A DNA stretch of 64,000 bases from contig JADJXA010000001.1 of the NCBI GenBank assembly GCA_016716065.1, positions 496,001 through 560,000 of the forward strand, given 5' to 3'. The notes under the pieces are model-generated. The model did not search any database. It saw only the letters and a list, made by a program, of their open reading frames with translations, and was not told the DNA's origin. The stretch comes from Candidatus Leptovillus gracilis. Its GTDB lineage: Bacteria; Chloroflexota; Anaerolineae; Promineifilales; Promineifilaceae. Shown here piece by piece: positions 57,737-64,000 of the stretch (within the stretch, counting starts at the first letter, position 1; every line of letters begins with the position of its first letter). A program made the translations under genes and the position numbers.

Positions 57737-59473
57737 TCACGGATTACGTCGTTCGTTGAAAATACGCACAAAGCGCTGCGGCTCTTTGCCGTAGCTGTGC
57801 GACACCAGGTTGGCCTGGCGGGCCATCTGGTGCTGGTAGCGGCGCACGGCCGAATTGACCGGCGTCAGGTCCACCGAGTTTTGGCCGGTCAGCACCTGTT
57901 GGATGGCCCGCTCGGCTTCAGACACGGCCGTGTCGAACGGGTCCTCTGGCTTCATTTCCAGGTCCAGGGCCTGGACCAAAAAGCTCTCCATTTGGGCTAC
58001 CGTGTTGGCCCGCAGCACATACACCGGAATGCGCAGGTGTTCCGCCTGGCTGACCAGTTTGCGCTGCTTACGGTAATAGCTTTTGAGGGTCAAAAAAACG
58101 TCGGCCTCGGCCAGACTTTCCACGATGTCTACGCGGGTTTTGAGCTGCTTGGCCGCCTGATACAGCCGGTTACGGGCAATGCCAAAGACGTAGACGTTTA
58201 ACCCCTGACGTTCCGTGGGGGGTTGTTCGACCACCATATCGGCGGGGGCGGCGTCCAGACGGATACGGCCGTTGCTGCCATTGTACGGTTTAGGCGGCGG
58301 CTCGCTGCTGCGGCTTCTGGGCGGTCCCGGCAAAGTACGGCCGTCTCGCGCCCCCTCACGCGGGCTGCGTGGGTCACGGTCCATACGCGGTTCGCGCTCG
58401 GCGCGCGGGTCACGGTCCAGGCGCGAGTCGCGCCGCCCCGTCACCGCCGAAGAGGTCACCAGCATCGTCTGCTGCTCGCGGTGGATCGCCCCCTGCTCGT
58501 CGCGGGAGAGCATGTCCACGTCAAAAGGCTGGCCGCGCAGCATCGCATCCACAGAAGTCGTCACGTCGCGGTGAACCAACAGTTCGCGGCGGCTCTGAAT
58601 TTCGATGAGTACGTCGAAGGTGGGCGGCGCGCGCCGCTCCAGCACCGTTTTTTGCGTGCCGCGCCGTCGCGCTTCCTCGTCGGACAGGGTGACGCTTTCA
58701 ATGCCGCCGACCAGGTCAGACAACGTGGGATTGAGCAGCAGATTTTCCAGGCTGTTGCCGTGGGCTGTGCCGATCAACTGCACGCCGCGCTCGTTGATGG
58801 TGCGCGCCGCTTCCGCTTCCCGTTCCCGGCCGATTTCATCAATGACGATGACTTCCGGGTTGTGGTTTTCCACCGCCTCGATCATCGTCTCGTGTTGGTG
58901 AGAGGGTTTGGGGACCTGCATCCGCCGGGCGCGGCCCACGGCCGGATGAGGAATATCACCATCGCCGCCAATCTCGTTGGAAGTGTCCACGATGACCACC
59001 CGTTTTTGTTCGGCCAGGACGCGGGCCATTTCGCGCAGCATGGTGGTTTTGCCCACGCCGGGGCGGCCCAACAGCAAGATGCTGTGCCCTTCGGCGACAA
59101 TGTCGGCGATGATGTCTATGGTTCCATAGACAGCGCGGCCAATACGGCAGGTGAGGCCGACCACCAACCCGCGCCGGTTGCGAATGCCGGAGATGCGGTG
59201 CAGGGTGCGGGCGATGCCGGTGCGGTTGTCATCGTCGAAATTGCCGATACTGGCGACGACGCCATCAATCTCTACCTGGGTGATTTCTTTGGAATTGAGC
59301 AGATATTCGCCATCTACATAGCGCGCCGTCGGGATGCGGCCTAAATCCATGACGATTTCTAACAATTCGTCGAGTCGTCCGATTTCTTCAACTTTGTGGC
59401 GGACCCGTAAGGGTAAAATCGTAAGCAGGGCTTCTAAATCTTCTCTAGCTTGTGTGTGTTCGTGTTCTGTCAT
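57737..59473 (-). CDS. AAA ATPase with R3H domain (Ycf45/SpoIIIAA-like)
   Basis: 578 residues. N-terminal 'EIGRLDELLEIVMDLGRIP' segment, ATPase core with Walker A 'LLLGRPGVGKTTMLREMAR', Walker B 'VIVIDEIGRE' and 'GTAHGNSLENLL'. A charged linker with RDPR-type repeats (about 345-400) follows, then a C-terminal domain ending in R3H-like 'RRYQHQMARQANLVSHSYG'. R3H binds single-stranded nucleic acid. The terminal 'RRNP' and stop derive from repeat sequence (CGTAATCCGTGA). Function of Ycf45 proteins is unknown. Confidence 0.9.
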   Translation of the reverse strand: MTEHEHTQAREDLEALLTILPLRVRHKVEEIGRLDELLEIVMDLGRIPTARYVDGEYLLNSKEITQVEIDGVVASIGNFDDDNRTGIARTLHRISGIRNRRGLVVGLTCRIGRAVYGTIDIIADIVAEGHSILLLGRPGVGKTTMLREMARVLAEQKRVVIVDTSNEIGGDGDIPHPAVGRARRMQVPKPSHQHETMIEAVENHNPEVIVIDEIGREREAEAARTINERGVQLIGTAHGNSLENLLLNPTLSDLVGGIESVTLSDEEARRRGTQKTVLERRAPPTFDVLIEIQSRRELLVHRDVTTSVDAMLRGQPFDVDMLSRDEQGAIHREQQTMLVTSSAVTGRRDSRLDRDPRAEREPRMDRDPRSPREGARDGRTLPGPPRSRSSEPPPKPYNGSNGRIRLDAAPADMVVEQPPTERQGLNVYVFGIARNRLYQAAKQLKTRVDIVESLAEADVFLTLKSYYRKQRKLVSQAEHLRIPVYVLRANTVAQMESFLVQALDLEMKPEDPFDTAVSEAERAIQQVLTGQNSVDLTPVNSAVRRYQHQMARQANLVSHSYGKEPQRFVRIFNERRNP

Positions 59474-60530
59474 GAACGCTTGTTTTTCCGTTGTGCTTTG
59501 GGCGCTGGTAGGGCTGCACCATAGGCGCTGATGGCGCTGAGGCGTGGATACCTTGCGCTTCCATAACGGCCGTTGGCTCGACCAACGACTTTCGCTGTTG
59601 TTTGACCGTATGCTTTACCATGACGGCCTGGCTGCCCCATAAGCTAAACCCGGCGCGGTTCAACGCACCTTGCAACCAGCTCTGATAGCGGCGCACACAG
59701 CAAAAAACCGGGCAAGAAACGGCCGGTTTTGCCAATTGCAGCGCCGCCGTGACAATCTCGTCCACCCGCGATTCGGCGTGGGGGTGAATAAACAGGCGCA
59801 GCCAGGATGCCAATGGGCCTTTTTGTATGTGGATAAAGGCAGTTAGTTCATCTTCTTCACGTAAAATCCAGCTCTCGCCGCTGCTCAACGGCGGCAGCGG
59901 CTCGACCATTTGCACCAGTCTGGGGACGGTATTGGCGTACAAAATTTGAATATCCCAATCATCGGCCGGTTGGCGCGGCGTCAGCAGCGTGGCCGGCGCG
60001 ACACTGCGGCTGTTCACATCTTCCACTACCCAAATGTCCTGGCGCGTGTAGACGGCAAAACCGGCGCGGCGCAGAATAGGCAGTTCACTGCCGATTTCGC
60101 TGACCTCGGCGACCAGACTTTGTATGCCCCGGTAGCCCACTTCGACGACTGCCTGGTCTAACAAAGCCAGCCAACCCGTTTCGTTGAGAATGGGTTCAGC
60201 GATACGGCCGTTGCGCTTATCGGCATCTGGTGATGGGGAAACGGCCGTGTCCCCACCATTGGCCTCCAGCGCATACATCGGCGTCGTGCCCATAAAAAAA
60301 ATGTGCGCGTGGGGCGACTCTTCACGGACTTGCAGTTGGATAAATCCAGATGCTTCCCGGCCAGACGACCGCCAGACAAACGTTGGATAATCGCCGCTGA
60401 CCATACTAACCAGGGCATCCCGCACCGGATGGGAATGATTGGTAAGCGCGGACTCCGTATGCAGCGAAACCGCATAGTCGCTCAATCGGTGAACCAGCGT
60501 CAGATCCCGCAGCGTAAATGGACGTATCAT
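59445..60530 (-). CDS. GNAT-like acetyltransferase protein
   Basis: 361 residues. Two GNAT-like halves seem present: 'GFIQLQVREESPHAHIFFMG' and 'TAFIHIQKGPLASWLRLFIHPHA'; the second looks like motif A but without a clear Q/RxxGxG/A. The C terminus is a basic, disordered tail. It overlaps the R3H gene start by 29 bases, so the two are probably translated together. The substrate is unknown. Confidence 0.6.
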   Translation of the reverse strand: MIRPFTLRDLTLVHRLSDYAVSLHTESALTNHSHPVRDALVSMVSGDYPTFVWRSSGREASGFIQLQVREESPHAHIFFMGTTPMYALEANGGDTAVSPSPDADKRNGRIAEPILNETGWLALLDQAVVEVGYRGIQSLVAEVSEIGSELPILRRAGFAVYTRQDIWVVEDVNSRSVAPATLLTPRQPADDWDIQILYANTVPRLVQMVEPLPPLSSGESWILREEDELTAFIHIQKGPLASWLRLFIHPHAESRVDEIVTAALQLAKPAVSCPVFCCVRRYQSWLQGALNRAGFSLWGSQAVMVKHTVKQQRKSLVEPTAVMEAQGIHASAPSAPMVQPYQRPKHNGKTSVHDRTRTHTS

Positions 60531-60680
60531 AGCTCAAGTTTAACTATCGCCAGAAAGCAAATCAAGTTACAGATTAGGATTATACAACAAACGTTAAGAT
60601 ACAAGGGACCGACGGCTAAGATGTCCGCTATTTGGGCGATGTGGTCCTTGCATGGTAGATGGTAGACCAGGCTGGTTTTG

Positions 60681-62021
60681 TCAGGCTTGCAAAACCGGCG
60701 ACTGGCCGGGGAACAAAACGTCCATCAGCTCCGGCGCATAGCGCGCCGCCATGGCGCTGTTGATGCTGTTGCTCTGGCAGATTTCCTGGTATAGATGGGC
60801 GCTGGGCCGCCAGCGGCGGGCCTGGGTGTCCGGGTCCATCTCGATGAGGCCAAAGCGCTGGGTCCAGCCGTTGTGCCATTCAAAATTGTCTAGCAGGCTC
60901 CAATGGTAATAGCCCATCACCGGGAAACAAAAGCTGATGGCGCGCCACACTTCGCGCAGGTGTGTCAGGATGAAAGACGGCCGTAACCGGTCTGCTTGGT
61001 CCGGCAGCCCATTTTCGGTGATGTAAATGGGCTTGTTATAGCGGGTAGCCCGTTTGATCATCTGGTATAGGCCGGCCGGATATACCTCGCCATACGCGCC
61101 ATCACTCACCACTGCGTCGTCGCCCCAATCACGTACAATCAGATCTTTGCCCGGCGGGAATTTAACGCGGAAGCGGGTGTAATAGTTGATACCCACAAAG
61201 TCGAAGGAGTCTGCCAGGTGGGGGATGCGGCCGCGGCCAAACGGCCGTTTCAACTGCCCGCTTACCAGACTATCCAGCCACAAATCGTTAAAAACGCTGT
61301 CGGCGCGTTTCGCCATCCAGTTATCCAGCCGGCTGCCATCCAGCCGCGGCGCAAACACCTGCATACTTTTGGCAATGCCCACCTGCGCCGCCGGGTATTT
61401 GTCCTTGATGGTGTGGTAGGCGGCCGCGTGGCAGTGCATCATGTGGCGTACTGCCTGAAAGCCAGGGCCAATTCCCTGTTTACGCGGCGCAGGAAAATCA
61501 CCGGTCAGGTAGCGGGCAAACATGTATACCATCGGTTCATTGAAGGTGATCCACTTGGGAACCAGGTCGCCCAGGGCGTCTACCACTTTGGCGGCGTAAC
61601 GCTGGAAATAGTCCACCACCACGTCCACGTTAAAGTCTCCTTTTTCCACCAGCCAGAGCGGGTTGCTGAAATGGTGCAGGGCGACCATTGGCTCAATGCC
61701 CCTGTCGCGCATGGCGCTGAGCATGTCGCGGTAGCGGTCCAGAGCGGCCGTATTAAAGACGCTGGGTTCCGGCTCCACCCGGCTCCACTCAATGGAGATG
61801 CGCTGGGCGTTGATGCCAATCTCGGCGGCGGCGTCCAGGTCGGCTTCGGCGTTTTGCCACCAGTTACAGGCCAGGCCAGATTGGTGGTGGTGCAGGATAC
61901 GGCCGTCTGCCTGTTCCCAGGCCCACCAATCGTTGTTGGTATTGTTGCCCTCGACTTGATGAGAGGAAACGGCCGTGCCCCAACGAAAGTCAGGTGGAAA
62001 AATCATTTGTGCCTGCGCCAT
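60681..62021 (-). CDS. Family 1 glycoside hydrolase (beta-glucosidase type)
   Basis: 446 residues from ATG 62021 (AAGGAG 9 bases before). 'FRWGTAVSSHQVEGNN' is the N-terminal GH1 signature, 'WITFNEPMVY' has the acid/base Glu and 'PIYITENGL' the nucleophile Glu. 'YYHWSLLDNFEWHNGW' completes the active site. No signal peptide, so it acts on imported disaccharides, fitting the sugar importer genes. Specificity (glucoside or galactoside) cannot be read. Confidence 0.95.
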   Translation of the reverse strand: MAQAQMIFPPDFRWGTAVSSHQVEGNNTNNDWWAWEQADGRILHHHQSGLACNWWQNAEADLDAAAEIGINAQRISIEWSRVEPEPSVFNTAALDRYRDMLSAMRDRGIEPMVALHHFSNPLWLVEKGDFNVDVVVDYFQRYAAKVVDALGDLVPKWITFNEPMVYMFARYLTGDFPAPRKQGIGPGFQAVRHMMHCHAAAYHTIKDKYPAAQVGIAKSMQVFAPRLDGSRLDNWMAKRADSVFNDLWLDSLVSGQLKRPFGRGRIPHLADSFDFVGINYYTRFRVKFPPGKDLIVRDWGDDAVVSDGAYGEVYPAGLYQMIKRATRYNKPIYITENGLPDQADRLRPSFILTHLREVWRAISFCFPVMGYYHWSLLDNFEWHNGWTQRFGLIEMDPDTQARRWRPSAHLYQEICQSNSINSAMAARYAPELMDVLFPGQSPVLQA

Positions 62022-62285
62022 GCCCATATGCTCCTTATTCACCGCCAACGGCAGACCCAACCCATGCGCCCACCACTCTACCGTTCGCCATTATAACAGA
62101 ATCCCCCACCACCTCAGTCGCTTTGACAAGGCAAAATCGCTGTGGTATCTTTCGCAGCCAGGGATACTCAACATTACCTTATTCCTAAATTGCCCTTCTG
62201 AAGCCCAATAACTGTTGGTGAATTGATACGCAGTTGCTATACTTATGTCATTCTACCACCTGAAAAGCAGTGTCTGGAGGTTGTT

Positions 62286-62921
62286 GTGAGAGACTTAGTT
62301 CCCATGAGTGGTTATTATTACCCCAATAAGATGGCGCGTATCTTATTGATTTCCATGGAAGAGGTAATGGGTCGCAATGGCTTAAATGCCCTGCTCAACT
62401 TAGTGGAAATGCGCCAGTTCATTACTGATCTACCACCTGACAATCTGGAACGAGAGTTTGATTTTGCCTACATCTCCAATTTGAATCGCGGGCTGGAAGA
62501 TATTTATGGTCCACGTGGTGGTCGGGGTTTGGCCTTACGCGGCGGCCGGGCCATCTTTTCGCGTGGCCTCAAAACCTTCGGTGCGTTGGCCGGCGTCGGC
62601 GACCTGGCTTTTAAAGTCCTGCCCCTACAAACCAAACTCAGAATCGGCATTCCGGCCGTTGCCCGCATTTTTACCCAATTCAGCGACCAGACCAGCCGCT
62701 TTGAGGAATTTGATGACCACTTCCTCTACTATATTGACCGTTGTTCGATGTGCTGGGGAGTGCAAGCCGATCACCCAGCCTGCCATATTGCCGTCGGTAT
62801 CCTTCAGGAAACCCTGCGGTGGATCAGCGGTGGGCTGGAATTTCGCGTCAACCCCGTGGAATGTATTGCCATGGGCGCAAAGACCGGCGTTATCCGCATA
62901 GACAAAGAGCCGATAAAATAG
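62286..62921 (+). CDS. V4R (4-vinyl reductase)-like domain protein
   Basis: 211 residues from GTG 62286 with TGGAGG 5 bases upstream. N-terminal helices ('KMARILLISMEEVMGRNGLN') precede a V4R-like fold ending 'CSMCWGVQADHPACHIAVG' and 'RVNPVECIAMGAKTGVIRI'. The family usually has a final GDxxC motif; here it is GAKTG, so that Cys is missing, but other Cys remain. Probably a small-ligand sensor. Repeat copy E follows. Confidence 0.7.
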   Translation: MRDLVPMSGYYYPNKMARILLISMEEVMGRNGLNALLNLVEMRQFITDLPPDNLEREFDFAYISNLNRGLEDIYGPRGGRGLALRGGRAIFSRGLKTFGALAGVGDLAFKVLPLQTKLRIGIPAVARIFTQFSDQTSRFEEFDDHFLYYIDRCSMCWGVQADHPACHIAVGILQETLRWISGGLEFRVNPVECIAMGAKTGVIRIDKEPIK

Positions 62922-62929
62922 ACGGCCTA

Positions 62930-63027
62930 TTATCCGTAGGCCGAAGTCCGTATCCCGTTTTCCGTTGGCATTTGCCAGAGGTGGCGCCTACGGATTACCG
63001 ATGACGGATTACCGCTTACGGGTACTA
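62930..63027 (-). repeat. Palindromic dispersed repeat, copy E
   Basis: Inverse orientation, the best match to copy A: ATTATCCGTAGGCCGAAGTC ... GGCATTTGCCAGAGGTGGCG ... ACCGCTTACGGGTACTA. It occupies the spacer between the V4R-like gene and the response regulator. Confidence 0.85.
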
Positions 63028-63128
63028 CCAATCAGTGAGATTCCAGGAGCAGCGGTTCTGGCTGCTGTTCCGACACAGAATCCTTTTCGTTCTGGTTTGT
63101 TCTCGTCAAAACCCAAGGAAGTATTCAA

Positions 63129-63998
63129 GTGGCTGACGGACTAAATGAGAAGCAGCAAAAAATCTTCATTGTTGAAGACGATGTGGATTTAGCGGAAATG
63201 TTAAGCGCCTACTTTCGGGCGCAGGGCTATCTGGTAAGCAATGCGATGCGCGGCGAGGATGCTATTGCCTCCATCAGCGCCGATGTGCCCGACGTGGTTG
63301 TGCTGGACATTCGCTTACCCGATATTGATGGCTATGAAGTGTGCCGCCGGATGCGTCATGCGCGCCGTACCCAAAATATCCCTGTTATCTTCTTAACCGA
63401 AAAACGTGAGCGTGAAGACAAACTGGCCGGTTTGGAATTAGGCGCGGTTGATTATATTACCAAGCCATTTGATATTCAGGAACTGCGGCTGCGGGTACGC
63501 AATTCACTGCGCCGGGCGCGCTTGAGCACGCTGCTCAACCCGGTCACCGGGCTGCCGGAGGGGCAGTTGGTGGTCGAGCGCCTGGAACAGATGGTCCGCC
63601 AGCCAGATTGGGGCATTATCCTGGCCGGTATTCATGGTCTGGATAAATTCCGGGACCGGTATGGCTTTGTGGCCGCCGACGATGTTTCGCGGGCGGTGAC
63701 GCTGATGATCACCAATGCGGTGCAGGAAAGCGGCGGCAACGATTTTGTCGGCCATACGGACAACGGCGATTTTGTGGTGATTACCACGTCCGACCGCTGC
63801 AAAAAGGTGGCGGAACGCTGCCTGGTGCGTTTGCAGCCCTCTATTCAATACTTTTACCCGGCTTTGGAGCGCCAACGCTTGCATGAAATGCCGGAATCGG
63901 AGCGGTTGATGGTACGGGTGAACAGCGTCTCGTCGCGCGAACATCGGTTTACCGACATGGAATCGTTGTTTGTTTCGTTGCAGGAACGTGTGGGATAA
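63129..63998 (+). CDS. Response regulator with degenerate GGDEF domain
   Basis: 289 residues, GTG start at 63129 with AAGGAAG upstream. Receiver domain 1-125: 'FIVEDDVDLAEML', phospho-Asp in 'VVVLDIRLPDIDGYEV', 'VIFLTEK' and Lys in 'YITKPFD'. The second half (about 135-289) has the fold of a diguanylate cyclase ('NPVTGLPEGQLVVERL'), but the catalytic GGDEF reads 'HTDNGDF', so c-di-GMP synthesis is unlikely. It may act as an effector through protein binding. The partner kinase is not adjacent. Confidence 0.85.
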   Translation: MADGLNEKQQKIFIVEDDVDLAEMLSAYFRAQGYLVSNAMRGEDAIASISADVPDVVVLDIRLPDIDGYEVCRRMRHARRTQNIPVIFLTEKREREDKLAGLELGAVDYITKPFDIQELRLRVRNSLRRARLSTLLNPVTGLPEGQLVVERLEQMVRQPDWGIILAGIHGLDKFRDRYGFVAADDVSRAVTLMITNAVQESGGNDFVGHTDNGDFVVITTSDRCKKVAERCLVRLQPSIQYFYPALERQRLHEMPESERLMVRVNSVSSREHRFTDMESLFVSLQERVG

Positions 63999-64000
63999 GT

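Overview
The window looks like a piece of an uncultured filamentous or aquatic Chloroflexota genome (Anaerolineae/Ardenticatenia-like). This placement rests on gene content and style, not on a marker tree. It carries many large secreted proteins built from YVTN, choice-of-anchor and DUF4397 modules, Thr/Pro-rich lipoproteins, CUT1 sugar ABC genes, a CpXC protein, an Ycf45-like R3H ATPase and FHA/Ser-Thr-kinase signalling. No LPS or flagellar genes are seen. The DNA is densely sprinkled with the palindromic octamer ACGGCCGT, inside genes, in spacers and in terminator stems. In proteins it shows up as recurrent TAV, NGR/DGR and RP(L/F) tripeptides.

Layout. 1-2272 (-): secreted YVTN-type beta-propeller protein, frameshifted and running off the window. 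2.9-8.2 kb (+): PHP phosphoesterase, an SDR and an FAD oxidase resembling DprE2/DprE1, and a membrane protein of unknown role. 8.2-11.3 kb (-): small hypothetical, MsmX/UgpC-type sugar ABC ATPase, an InsA-like zinc-ribbon/HTH protein, and a Ser/Thr kinase split by one base. Divergent from the kinase is an FHA-winged-helix regulator. 12-16.5 kb (-): CpXC protein, soluble GAF-PAS histidine kinase, membrane-anchored triple-repeat protein, tRNA-Leu(CAG). 16.7-21.9 kb: cNMP-binding protein and small partner (+), then tandem RNase HI, FprA-type ferredoxin-NADP reductase, CBS protein and LysM glycosidase (-). 22.2-26.3 kb (+): moxR-DUF58-DUF4129 operon. 26.4-30.7 kb (+): roadblock/LC7 protein, pyrG, tryptophanase and a Nudix protein that overlaps aroF (-). 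31.8-35.2 kb (-): coaX, solute-binding lipoprotein, alpha/beta-hydrolase-like protein. 35.6-37.5 kb (+): lipoprotein and hypothetical. 37.5-42 kb (-): ArsR-DUF2087 regulator behind a 58-bp perfect palindrome, then a sugar-ABC binding protein and two permeases. 42.2-53.3 kb (-): two giant secreted proteins, the second a subtilisin-like protease, sharing a nearly identical 3' end. 54.2-64 kb: lactate permease (+), gmk (-), FmdB-type zinc ribbon (+), tmk, R3H ATPase, GNAT protein and GH1 beta-glucosidase (-), V4R-like protein and a response regulator with a degenerate GGDEF domain (+).

How it fits together. Sugar uptake and hydrolysis recur: an ABC ATPase without permeases at 9 kb and permeases plus binding protein without an ATPase at 38-42 kb could form one importer, next to LysM-glycosidase, GH1 and PHP genes. 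A Ser/Thr kinase beside an FHA-DNA-binding protein suggests a phosphothreonine-responsive transcription switch. Spacers are rich in dispersed repeats: a ~97-bp palindromic family (five copies), heptamer tandem arrays (CAGTGTT and ACGGATT), a GC-rich repeat directly before two lipoprotein genes, and two short elements with 12-bp terminal inverted repeats. Three genes are each broken by a single-base loss, usually in a homopolymer, so assembly error has to be considered. One of these sites is also a textbook slippery heptamer.
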